Notes under the pieces: generated by a model
Seen by the model: only the letters and a program-made list of their open reading frames with translations
What the model was told of the DNA's origin: nothing
Databases searched by the model: none
DNA from: Rutstroemia sp. NJR-2017a BVV2
Taxonomy: Eukaryota; Ascomycota; Leotiomycetes; Helotiales; Rutstroemiaceae
Direction: 5' to 3'
Assembly: GCA_002946415.1 (NCBI GenBank)
Contig: NJPS01000046.1
Location: 1,984,001 to 2,048,000, forward strand
Length of the DNA: 64,000 nucleotides
Shown here: positions 11,187 through 23,701 of the stretch, piece by piece
Position numbering within the stretch: the stretch's first letter is position 1
Layout of the letters: every line of letters starts with the position of its first letter
Program-made: the position numbers and the translations under genes

Positions 11187-12497
11187 TTATATTGCATCCC
11201 CAAGCTCCTTCTGCTTCGTCTTCTCAGCTTTCGCTATCATTGCTTCCCTCGCCTTAACTTGCTGTTTGGCCAAGCCAATTCTCCCCGCCTCCTGCCAATT
11301 GTCCGCCACAAACCGAGCAACCAGCTCAAGGTTGTAAAACCCGCTCTCGTCCTTCGCTGCAGCTTCTGGGATCTTTCCCTCAAAATCATCGCCGTCCAAA
11401 ATAATCCCTTTAAGAGTCTTGATCGCAGCAGACCTCAGTTGTCCATCCACGCCATCGACGGGTATCGTTTTCTTAATCGCATCTCTTGTAAGCTCATCTA
11501 TATGCCGCACAAGACTCCACTCTCTTAGCTTCGTATTATACTCTTCCTCAATCCCGAATTTCTCAAACGTATCGTCGCGGATCTGCTCCCTGGTAGTCCT
11601 AGCAACATCATATCTTCCTTCCTTCAGACACCGCGGTACAAACTCCTCAACCCAAGCTCTAAATATCGGTCTCTGCGCCAGTCTCCGCCGATCATTATGC
11701 TTCAACTTCTTCTTCTCCTTTTCCTTCTCCTCCCCCTCTATCCCCTCCACCCCCTTTCCCTCCCCAACACCCTCCTCCTCCTCCTCCTCCTTCTCCTCCT
11801 CCTCATCCCGAATCCACAGCATCCGACACGTCGCAGCATACTCAAACATCTCCTCCTGGCTCCCAAACCGCCTCCACCACATCTCCGTATCCAGCCCCAA
11901 AAACTCCAATACCCGCAACGGCTCATCCGTCAGGAACACCATACTCTTCTTCCGCTCCACTAACTCAATCTCCGGGATCCGGATATGCAGACCGCGGTTG
12001 TTGACTGTTAGTCCATACGGTCTGATTGTCGTGCCGAGAATATTCCATAGGTCGCCGTGCGCGGAATGGAACAGTTCCCATTCGAAGTCATGTGTGTTTT
12101 TACAGATGTGCACGTCTACTTGGACGTACTTGTTCTCCTCCCCGCTCTCGCCCTCGTCATCTATCTGTGCTTTCCCATCCGTGCTAGCATCGTCCCGTGG
12201 CCAGGGAACGGCGAAATTGATGGTTGGGTTGCCTTTGTCTTGAATACACGCTTTGGCGTGCAGTGCTTGTTTGAGCTTTTCAGCAACGGGGATCCCGGGG
12301 GTGAAGGCATTGGGGAGAGGTCCTGCTACAAGAACGTCGACGTCGCCGTAGGTGGTCTTGCCGGGCCCTTCGATGGCGCTGGAGACGTTGGTGTAGTAGT
12401 TGCGGAGGATGGCTTGGGTTTGTGTTAAGACGAGTTTGTAGATCGCGATGCTCATGCGGGGGGTGGGGAAGTGAGCGGCGAATGCTTGTCCACCCAT
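11187..12497 (-). CDS. Nucleotidyltransferase-fold-like protein
   Basis: Single-exon frame of 436 residues from the ATG at 12497. The frame stays open upstream to 12539, but that start is TTG; an unseen 5' exon is possible since TTTTGAAG just before could be an acceptor. The N-terminus reads MGGQAFAAHF, and TTYGDVDVLVAG lies near residue 47. A Gly-Gly motif followed by D-x-D on a strand is the pattern of the nucleotidyltransferase (pol beta-like) fold, so that is the tentative assignment. A Glu/Lys-rich low-complexity stretch (GAG/GAA run at 11740-11815) interrupts the middle. The C-terminal third is rich in charged helices and ends near AEKTKQKELGDAI. Similar uncharacterised proteins are common in filamentous ascomycetes. 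Catalytic activity is not demonstrated by what I see. Confidence 0.7.
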   Translation of the reverse strand: MGGQAFAAHFPTPRMSIAIYKLVLTQTQAILRNYYTNVSSAIEGPGKTTYGDVDVLVAGPLPNAFTPGIPVAEKLKQALHAKACIQDKGNPTINFAVPWPRDDASTDGKAQIDDEGESGEENKYVQVDVHICKNTHDFEWELFHSAHGDLWNILGTTIRPYGLTVNNRGLHIRIPEIELVERKKSMVFLTDEPLRVLEFLGLDTEMWWRRFGSQEEMFEYAATCRMLWIRDEEEEKEEEEEEGVGEGKGVEGIEGEEKEKEKKKLKHNDRRRLAQRPIFRAWVEEFVPRCLKEGRYDVARTTREQIRDDTFEKFGIEEEYNTKLREWSLVRHIDELTRDAIKKTIPVDGVDGQLRSAAIKTLKGIILDGDDFEGKIPEAAAKDESGFYNLELVARFVADNWQEAGRIGLAKQQVKAREAMIAKAEKTKQKELGDAI

Positions 12498-13234
12498 GAT
12501 GGTGATGAGGGAGGAGGATGTTGGGTAGATCAGCTTCAAAATTTAGACATCTCTTTGAACAAAGGAAAGAGGTATTTGATTCTTCAACTACGTGATGGGC
12601 ATTTAGTAAGCGTCTTTCGATTCAATCAGGGTTACATCAAGCTTGGAGTTGGCCGTTGGATTAATGTGCTCCCTGGCTGTGTTCTGATGAGGCTGAAGTG
12701 CATGTCAGCCACCGGGTAAGGTTATTAGTCATGAGTCACTCGGGGTAGGACAACGTTCGGCAGAGAAATTCCTATTTTGCTCGCGGCCACCAAAGCGGTC
12801 TGAACCGTCTGGTCCTTTATGCCGACCGGTCGGCGACCAGTCTCGGTGGCTATGAGGCCCCATATAGATAAATCGTCGACATATACGAACAAGAACGGAA
12901 GAATGCGCGCAAATGTAGCCCTGCGGGTCATGCCGGCACATCCAGCTTGTCCTATTCAGCTCAGGAATTGGCGGCGCAATAGGCTCTCACTCAGTCCAGT
13001 AATAGAATATACGCAAAGAAGTGAAACATTCTACCGCTTTTCGCATGAGAAAGGAGCCAGTTAGGTGCGTAGACATCGTAACATTCGTCTCGATTTAAAA
13101 TAGAATAAAGAAGTATTCTCGTGTTCAGCCAAATTGCCCTGCAGCCGCATAACATTATCCTCCCCTCATGAATTCCATACGCCTTGTTCTCCGCGCCCCG
13201 GTTCGGATCCGCTCTATGCTATCACGCTCATCCA
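12498..13234. other. Intergenic region
   Basis: About 740 bp between two minus-strand genes. It includes a perfect 12-bp palindrome CCGACCGGTCGG at about 12821-12832. No ATG-started frame resembles a protein family. Confidence 0.4.
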
Positions 13235-13555
13235 TTATTTCTTGCCGCCCTTCTTGATTCCCTGCTGTCCCATTTTCATAGCACCGGGCTTTTGGGCCTG
13301 TTTGCGCGCTTCGTCGTCGGCTTTCTTGGCTACATGGCATGCCGTCAATAAGGATGTCGGTGAGAATCGGCAGAGATGCAGACTTACCTGCTTGGAGCTT
13401 CGCCTTGTGTGCCTTGTCTTCTTCATCTTCCTCTACCACCTTCTTCTTCTTTTGCTTGTTGTGGATGGGGGTTGTGCCGTCTGTGAAATTCTTTGGTCAG
13501 TACTGTGCGCTGGCCCGCATAATGTGGATGGCAAATACGAACTTCCTCCTGCCAT
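13235..13555 (-). CDS. tma7: TMA7-like ribosome-associated protein
   Basis: Three exons on the minus strand: 13543-13555, 13388-13480 and 13235-13329. Splicing joins a four-codon first exon (Met-Ala-Gly-Gly plus one base) to an exon starting GTTPIHNKQKKKK, then to one ending GQQGIKKGGKK. The product has about 66 residues, is very basic at both ends and acidic in the middle (VVEEDEEDKAHKAKLQ). This length and the C-terminal GGIKK-x-GKK type ending match the TMA7 family (translation machinery associated 7), a small protein that co-purifies with ribosomes in yeast. All three junctions keep frame and have good donors (GTTCGT, GTAAGT) and AG acceptors. The gene is divergent from the PRP4 kinase gene and shares its 540-bp upstream region. 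It is easy to miss because no exon exceeds 95 bp. Confidence 0.78.
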
Positions 13556-14098
13556 TTTGAAATATAGGTATTGGACCTGTGGGTAGAGCGAGAGAGATGC
13601 TTTCGGTGGAAAAGGAATGCGGATTGCTCGTGGCTTTTTCGGTGGAGAAATCTGGGGGTTTGCCTTTTAAGGAGCTGACAAGGACATCGAGGTAAGAAGG
13701 ATTAACGGGTAGCGGACTTTCCCCGCTAGTCTGTATAGGGTTAGGAATTTATCGCCATTAGCTGCAACTGACCGTCATATGCGAGTAAATTTATCAACAG
13801 CAGTTGGATGGTTTGTTAGCCTTCACCTGTTCTAAATATACCGACACTTCATCTAGTTATCGCCAAGTTACCTTCCACTGTTCATCGCGCTAGAGTTATC
13901 CTCCATATTTACCCCACAGGGCTCACGAAGCTGAAGAAGAGGATCGTACCATGCACTGAAAGACAAGACAAGAGGCGATAGATACCCGGTTGGGCTCTTC
14001 TCACTTTGGGATTCTCTTTCTGATCTTTGGCTAACACCAATCTTTCCACAACCAAAGCAGGGGCATCTTACCGTCCTAGATCAAGTGGAATAGACAAG
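13556..14098. promoter_or_regulatory. Shared divergent promoter region TMA7/PRP4
   Basis: Roughly 540 bp separates the start codons of two divergently transcribed genes, so both core promoters must lie here. No clear TATA box was picked out. A short upstream ATG frame (ATG CAC TGA) lies near 13950 on the plus strand. Confidence 0.5.
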
Positions 14099-16778
<2,680 letters not shown>

Positions 16779-17087
16779 AAGGCTGGAGGGCGTTTTGCCG
16801 GGTCTGGCATAGGATTGAGGGAGAGCCTATGCGTTGATTTCTAAGATTTTGCCGGGGGGCGAAGAGGGAACGAAGAGCACTGGGAGCACAATATTGCTGC
16901 AGGTCATAAATTGCATACGGTTGATTGGTTGACGGATTCGAGGAGCATAGCTGGTATTGCGGTTAGTCGAGCATAGCATCTTAATTACTCTTAATCGCGT
17001 TTTGCTGGACTCTGGTGTGAGGATTTTACAGTGGTGATGTTTGCAGGAAAGGTAGGCTTTGCAATCATGGTGTTGGGCTAAGGTTTC
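16779..17087. other. Convergent 3' intergenic region
   Basis: About 310 bp between converging genes; expected to hold the two 3' UTRs. No further gene is seen. Confidence 0.5.
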
Positions 17088-17909
17088 TTACTCTTCCTCG
17101 TCCTCGTCCTCCGAAACTACTCCACCAGTGCCTGACTCATCTAACAGCTGACCCTCCAGACTATTCATCTCTTTCTCCATAGCCTCACTATCCTCCGATC
17201 GCTTCGCTGTCTCAAAATCAATGAGAACAGCCCTTCCATCCGAAATCAAGAAGTTATGCTTGTTCAGATCCCCATGAAGGATCCCCAATCCATGCAGCCG
17301 TCTTACCAAACTTTCGCAAGCTGGAAGATCCGAGATACTAGCGTGCCAGCCTTCAACATATTCCATAAGGAATCCAATCACCCTACCCTCCTCAGTCAAG
17401 TACCCCAAGAACTCAGGACCGATACCATGACCATCTATCCACGAATACACTTGCGTCTCAGCGACATAGTATCCGATCTCCCATTCGAACCTTGCGAACT
17501 TGGCAATGACACGCCTGTCGAATTGGGCAGACGATACTTCGTACACATTTGCCCTCAGTCGCTCGCCGATCTTGAGTGATAGATAGTCGTACGATTTGCT
17601 GTGCCAGAGGGGCGTGATTGATGGGAATGCTTTCTGGGAGGTCTCGGCGAAGAACCCGGTGGGATGCTCCGCTGTGCGGGAGATAAGCCCGTAGTTCCAG
17701 TCTCCGGGAGGGAATGGCGGGAGCTGGGAGAGTAGAGCGGGTGGGAAACACAAGTCGTCTACTTCGAAGATTCCGGGCTCGATGGTGATGTATTTAAAGT
17801 GCTGGTTGTTTACGAGCATTCTGTAGAAGCTGGGGGTGGAGCCGTCGGTGTCTATTTCTTGATTTAAGATCGTGACTGTTTCAGGATCTGCATCTTTAAT
17901 TGACGCCAT
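17088..17909 (-). CDS. Kinase-fold protein of the fungal lipopolysaccharide/choline-kinase-like type
   Basis: Single-exon frame of 273 residues from an ATG. Kinase-fold landmarks are present but divergent: candidate Lys137 in RVIAKFARFE, Glu151, LHGDLNKHNFL with Asp214 and Asn219, and IDFE (231-234) in place of DFG. HGD-x4-N followed by hDFE is the pattern of small-molecule and RIO-like kinases and of a large family of fungal uncharacterised kinase-like proteins (sometimes mislabelled alpha-galactosidase A precursor). No glycine-rich loop is evident. The C-terminus is acidic (ends SEDEDEEE), and the N-terminal 100 residues match no domain I know. All catalytic residues for phosphotransfer seem to be there, so it may be active; the substrate is unknown. 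Confidence 0.8.
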   Translation of the reverse strand: MASIKDADPETVTILNQEIDTDGSTPSFYRMLVNNQHFKYITIEPGIFEVDDLCFPPALLSQLPPFPPGDWNYGLISRTAEHPTGFFAETSQKAFPSITPLWHSKSYDYLSLKIGERLRANVYEVSSAQFDRRVIAKFARFEWEIGYYVAETQVYSWIDGHGIGPEFLGYLTEEGRVIGFLMEYVEGWHASISDLPACESLVRRLHGLGILHGDLNKHNFLISDGRAVLIDFETAKRSEDSEAMEKEMNSLEGQLLDESGTGGVVSEDEDEEE

Positions 17910-18117
17910 TGTTCATATATCATTGGGAAGAAATCAGTACGACAAGTTTAGAAAATGTGTGTTGGAACTTGATTGTTCTGTAGGTGTGTAAACGCGCTAG
18001 GCCAGAAAAGTCATAAGATGGGTGGATGAATAAGCGACCCAGGCTACAGAGTACAAAACTGTTGCGTCGCCGTGAATCTTTCTTAGCTACACATATGTAC
18101 TTCAATCACGATCAGAG

Positions 18118-19197
18118 ATGCCTTCATCTATCCATTTGGCTACGGATGAGTTCCGTCTCTTGACCTACAAACATCCTCAATTAACCCAAAGGGGCATTCA
18201 ACCTCGATATTTGCAAAAGTTCTGTCCACTGGACAATGATCAGCTTCGAACAGATAGCATGAAAATCCCTGCTTCTATTTCCAACATTGGAAGCTTAGAA
18301 GCCCTCCCACTTGAGGTCTTGCAGTCAATCCTTAGTTTGCTCGACTTACAGTGTCTGACAGACTTTAGAGCAGTGAGCTGGCGCTCCCGGGCTCTTGTTG
18401 ACAGTGTCCCGGAATATAACGCGTTGGTTCAGCACTGCCCCGATGCACTGCGCGCATTCCTCTCGACGGGTATGGCTGTTGACTTTTCTGCTTCAAAAAT
18501 CTTCGAGGCTCTCTGCACGCGAGATTGCATAGGCTGTGGGCTATTTGGGCCGCTCCTCGACTTGTTTACTGCTCATCGATGTTGCATCGGGTGTTTAATG
18601 AGTCGGGACGATCTACTCACTATGGAAGCATCTGATGCGAGCAAAGAGTTCAGTCTTGACCTGGAGACGATGCACAAAGTACCGAACTTATTAACCATAC
18701 CGGAATACAACAGGGATGGGATGATCGTTCAGGAACGACTATCTCTAGTCCGCGTGCTATCAGTTAGTGTCGCTCAATCACAACACGACTTCAGAAGCGT
18801 GCACAACACACCACCGCTGCCGCCAACTGGAGCTCCCCCACAGCCGTCACAGCCCCATTCGCTTCCAGTCTCACATCAGTTGCAGCAGCGGCATGAGGGC
18901 AAGCAACATCTATATCGTAGCCTGTCAATGTTACGGATTCCCTTCTTAGAAAGACGGACAGGAGATCTTGACTGGGGAGTTTCATGCGAAGCATGTCGCC
19001 TTGGACCTAAAAATGGAGGTCATGGATATTATGATTCGAAAAATCTCTACACTACGTCTGGGTATATTGATCATTTCCAAAAGTGTGAACTATCCCAGAA
19101 AGCGAGAGCCGAGATATCGAAATGCTTCCATCTCGGTAAAAGAGATCATGAGGTTTGGAGTATGCTAGTAGACTTCTTTAGCAACTTCAACTACTGA
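18118..19197 (+). CDS. F-box domain protein
   Basis: Single-exon frame of 359 residues from an ATG; an internal Met at residue 48 (MKIPASISNIG) is a possible alternative start that still keeps the domain. The F-box lies at about residues 60-105: LEALPLEVLQSILSLLDLQCLTDFRAVSWRSRALVDSVP in pattern. After it come Cys-containing segments typical of fungal F-box proteins, including C-x2-C groups at about 141 and 157-160 (CIGCGLFG, RCCIGCLM) and 'CEACRLGP' near 291, which may bind zinc. The C-terminus 'YIDHFQKCELSQKARAEI' is another recurring element of this fungal family. F-box proteins link substrates to SCF ubiquitin ligases; the substrate here is unknown. A His/Gln/Pro-rich linker lies at about 230-260. 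Confidence 0.87.
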   Translation: MPSSIHLATDEFRLLTYKHPQLTQRGIQPRYLQKFCPLDNDQLRTDSMKIPASISNIGSLEALPLEVLQSILSLLDLQCLTDFRAVSWRSRALVDSVPEYNALVQHCPDALRAFLSTGMAVDFSASKIFEALCTRDCIGCGLFGPLLDLFTAHRCCIGCLMSRDDLLTMEASDASKEFSLDLETMHKVPNLLTIPEYNRDGMIVQERLSLVRVLSVSVAQSQHDFRSVHNTPPLPPTGAPPQPSQPHSLPVSHQLQQRHEGKQHLYRSLSMLRIPFLERRTGDLDWGVSCEACRLGPKNGGHGYYDSKNLYTTSGYIDHFQKCELSQKARAEISKCFHLGKRDHEVWSMLVDFFSNFNY

Positions 19198-20000
19198 GAA
19201 CACTGTCGGCATCACTGGCATCTTTGACTGGCGACACGCAGCTCTCCTCCCAAATTTCTCACAAGCCAAAGCCCTAAATCATTCAACATTATGGCAAGTC
19301 TAGCTTTCCCGTTTGCATTGTCAATTCTTCATTCGGCATCCAAACTTTCCATATTTATACCGTCAAAGTAACGTATAAAATGCACTCGTTCGTCGGCATT
19401 CTTCTGCCAGGGGGCTCTGATGAGGCGTCCATCGTAATCAAGGTTGAGATTGCAGAAACTTCCGAGACGGAGAAAGAGGAATGGGGATTTGAAAATGTGC
19501 CTATTCCAAGTCACGAGGACATAAGTTAACCAATGAGAACAATTGTTTTGGATAATAGGCTAGAAGCTTGTGTAGACACTGGTATCCAGTGTATGGATTC
19601 TTTTGCTGGGCCAGAGTGAGCGGTTTAGGGAGTCGAAACTTACAAGCCGCTATAGTGGTAGGACTCGCACGATATGTATCAAAGTTGACCGGTGTTCACC
19701 TAGAACACCACCATTGAAATTATACAGACAGAACATCTCTCGCGGTCTAATTCTGTTATCACATAACTTATCGAATGGTGTCAGAACGATGAAAATTTCG
19801 AAAGCGCAACCGAATGAGCCATGCATTGGTTCATGAAGCGTGTCCTGAAGGTTGAAGGTGTCACGTGTGATGGCCAGAATCAGCGAATCAGCCACCACTT
19901 GCGAGTTTTTCCAGCGGCTCTTGGAGCCAAAACATGACTGCCTTCCGCCGAAGCGCATATTTCACTAGGCAGACAATCGATTAAGCGATCTAGCGAGGGA
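19198..20000 (-). pseudogene. Possible decayed gene on the minus strand
   Basis: Two frames hint at a former or poorly resolved gene. One at 19650-19958 starts at ATG (MRFGGRQSCFGSKSRWKN) and runs 102 codons; another at 19329-19514 reads HIFKSPFLFLRLGSFCNL. A GTAAGT donor lies just past the first and a TTGGAATAG acceptor before the second, but the reading frames do not join cleanly. I do not recognise a family. It could be a small spliced gene, or remnants of one. Confidence 0.25.
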
Positions 20001-20686
20001 CTACCGAAGTAAATTCGGGCCCGAATAATTTTCGTGCTCTGCGTTCCAGTAAATCGTCGATATTACGACCACTATGGGAATTCGAGACGCCTGGAACTTT
20101 CTATTCAATGTTTTATGCTTCAGATTCACTGAAATTTTCCTTAGCAGCTCATAGTTGTAGATAATAGAAGCGAAAATCCTTTCTATTAATGTGCGAATAT
20201 TGGGTTTCTGGTGGAGATAGTTCTTGTCCAAAAGATCTGATCGCACATTGCCGACTGACTTTATCGACACACGGTGTTGCTGTTGGCCATGAAATACCGG
20301 CAGAACCCTCTCCATGATGATATCAATGTGCTGGTTGTGTTTCCTTTGGCTTTCACGCTCGTGATGGCTTGGAGTTTGGACTTGTACTTGCAGCACTACC
20401 AGAGATAGTGAACAACATATCATACATTGAAGGTAGACGCCATCAGGATCTTTCCATCCTCTGTCTAACAGCTGCACGGCGCACTCGAAACCATGTTCTG
20501 AATTCTGAAAGTACCAAACTCAAACAATCTGCTAGCACAATCGTCCACCATGTTGCAAGGACACTTCCAGTGCGGTCGACTGCAATCGTTAATCCACTTG
20601 AAGCATGTGCTGGAATCCGTCGAAAGTCCAACAAGGTGATCCCCACAAGATCTAATTTCACAGACATATACCACCGCTAGAGCCAT
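20001..20686 (-). other. Two overlapping unassigned frames, one cysteine-rich
   Basis: A 73-codon ATG frame at 20465-20686 has nine cysteines, including KCPCN and PCSC at the end. A 158-codon frame continues at 20001-20477, but its first codon is not confirmed as ATG. Neither matches a family I know and no signal peptide is convincing. Listed so that the stretch is not read as empty. Confidence 0.25.
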
Positions 20687-23600
20687 CGCATACTACAGCG
20701 CTGACCCCGTCTTTTCACCACGATGATACCCTCATCGCTCAACTGGCCAGGCCGCCGGCCTTTTCTATTCTTTCACATTCACGTTCCAAGCCCTTAGCTT
20801 TTATCTTCTCGCACAACACTAAACCTCCGCGAACTAAGCCCCCGCGTCATATTCGCTAGCTCACACTCACCTCCCAGTACCAAACAATCCCAACCGCCAA
20901 ACCCGCAGTAGCTACGGCTACCCCCTTCCAAGCTTTCCCCTTCAACCACGGAACCTCTTGAATTAAAACACTTAGAAGCGACATCTATAAACCCTAACAC
21001 TTACCCCACACTAATACTTGTCCCAGTACCAAGATTCCCGCTGCATAGTTCCCGCCGCCGCCGGTCCTTTTTTCCGACTTCCTGAGAATCGAAAATTTCG
21101 GCGATTAGACCTCTTCGTCTGGAATTGCGAAGTTACATATGTGTCCTGACCATACATGCTTCACATTTGGTAGCCTTATAGATGGCTCCTTCAAGTTGCC
21201 AGACATGAACCGGTGGATGAGACGGGTAGGAATCTAGAAAATAGAAACTATAGAATTGCTATAGCAACACTAGTCTTACCCTCTTGGTTCGCTTGTTAAA
21301 AGGGGAGCGGGTGTCGTATGCTCGTATACTGTATAAACCTCGTCTCGTGATCTTCAGATTCTTCACGTATCTATCGATTGAGTCAGCTCATTCCCATTCA
21401 GCCACGGCCGCAAGACCTCTCGTCCTTCTCACCTATCCACATCTCTAATCCCAAAACAAAACTCGTGATAAATATTTCATTCCAACATATCCCTGCCCCT
21501 CTGTCCAACCCGAGGTCGACGCCTCCAGAAATGAATAATCTCTTGACTCGTACGTAATCACCCCCCCTCGTATCTTCCTTTCCATACACGCATAGATTAC
21601 GAGTAAGCTGGGCCAACGCCCAGCTCCCATCTCGTCCAATCATACCTTCCGTTTTATTTATTCTCAAATCACCTCAGCTCATTTTACAACTGCCCACCCA
21701 CCCATCACGGCTATCATCTGACCCCTCTTTGCCTTGTCCCCTACCTACATACCCATCTCACCCAACACCACACCACACCACCCACGCGAAAAAACGTAAC
21801 GCAACCACACCCCCAAGTCAAAAAGCAAAAATGACAAAAAGCAAGGCGAACGGTGGCTTAACCCCCATCCACCCACCCAACCATCTAATCATCGCCCACT
21901 CACTGCTTGACTAGCCGCACATGCATATGCATATCTCCCCTCCCTCTTAACCCCATTCTGCCGAACCCGTTCTAATACCACCCACCCATCTCTGCTCTGC
22001 TCGAGTCATATACACACATAGCCCAGCCCTCTATCATCCATAGCTAACTATTTTCCCACCCGCGCCCCACGGGTAAAATACTTACATATTACATACATAC
22101 ATACATACATACATACATGTGGAGATTACTCATCCCTGCCCTGCTCTGTCGTACCTATCTATCTGCCTGCCTGTGCTACCAATCTGCCTACCTGCTTAAC
22201 CAAGGCCTTCCCGAAAAAATAAATCGCGCCACCCACCCCGTTGTCGCCCATGGTATGAGATGAGATGACACGGCTGTGCACTAATTAGTCGCTTGCTTCA
22301 TCAAGCATCAGGATGGAAGGAGGAAGCGAAGAGAGGGGGGAAAACTGACCTTTCTTTCAAATGGTTCACTTCTTGTAAGTATGAAGGCCCAGCTTGTAAG
22401 AATTGATGAAAGCACATCTTGGTTCATTGATTGTTTGTACAGGTATACATTGTATATATGTAATAAGTTTGATGGTAGCTTAATTGTAAAGCCCCTCAAC
22501 TCACAAAAAGCCCAGCCCATTTCCCCCCCAGCCACTCACAACGCTGCAAATCCTTGTCCCAATGCCAATCCATAATCGTAACTATATACATTGTAATCAT
22601 CAATACATATTTTACTCATAACACATCATTATCATGTCATTCCAAGTGAAGTCTTCTTGGGCTCTCAAGAAAAAATGCTCAATCGACCGAACAGATTTGA
22701 TTGTACACTTTCTTTCTCTCTCTTCTTTCTTCTACTCCCCCCTAAGAAACCTTCCACCAGATAGAAAAAATGGTCGATATTCATCGCCAAAAACGTATTT
22801 GTTCAACAGGAAAAGGAAAACCGCAACCTCTTTTTTCCATCCGAGGTTCCCAATTTCCCAGTCCATCTTGTTCCGTGCAGAGAATATCAAACTCCCCTAT
22901 TTCATTTCCATAATCCCCTCCAATTCCTTTCCCTTCCTTTCTACCCATTTCCGTGCCCAAAAAGAAAATATATATATCCCTTTGTAAATCCATCCTTCTC
23001 CATTTTCCCCCTTCCGAGTCCTTGAAGATTGGGTATATAAAAGCGAAGGTGGAAAAATATGTAAAACTGTAAAACAAAATGGGTGACAAGATGTCGAGGA
23101 AATCTATTTCCCATGATTAAAGAAACACCTCCAACTCCGAATGCTAGCGAGTTATCTCTTTTGTCGCTGCATTTAATGCTTTCCTGTTCCCCCAATTCGC
23201 CAGGGTTACAAAGTGAACCCCAAATCAACCCAAACACCTTGCGTAATGAAGTATTAGATAGATATAAATCAGATCTTTATCTTCCCAACCGACAGAATAG
23301 TAAAATTTGAAAAGTCCCGTCCGTCATTTTTATCGTTTCATGAAAAAAAAAAGACAAAGCCGCCGATGCGCCTTGCTAATAACAAAGGAAATTGTGTACA
23401 ATAATTTTATAAAATTAGGTATCTTGTGAAAGAAAAATCCCGGTATGTTGTGAAGTCCAAATGGAAGGTAAGGTAATTCCATGCGGTCCAATGGATCCAA
23501 AAGGTCATTGTTGAATATCCAAGCACTGCAGCGGATGCCTATAGTGCGAATCCGGAACGTCCTGAAGGCAGGAGTTACATCCATAAACACGGCTCAAGGA

Positions 23601-23701
23601 TGGATCCAACAGTGTACTGCTTTACCACTAGAAATGGAATATCCAAAGATCAAGGTATACCCGGGAGTAAAGAAAGATGACATGAACTCATGACATCGTG
23701 A
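20687..23701. other. Long non-coding, UTR-like stretch
   Basis: About 3 kb without a credible gene. The plus strand is C/T-rich with many short CCCACC and ACCCA runs at 21400-22060. A tetranucleotide microsatellite lies at 22091-22118. The right part adjoins the 3' end of the minus-strand kinase gene and probably contains its 3' UTR. Confidence 0.45.
22091..22118. repeat. (ACAT)7 microsatellite
   Basis: Seven uninterrupted copies of the tetranucleotide ACAT are visible, preceded by an imperfect copy. Confidence 0.9.

Noticed and set aside
11419..12243. 274-codon plus-strand frame opposite the nucleotidyltransferase-like gene
   Set aside because: It is the antisense shadow of a better-supported gene with Ser/Ile-rich shadow composition.
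12819..13064. 81-codon plus-strand frame as a gene
   Set aside because: No family, not continued by splicing, and overlaps an intergenic palindrome.
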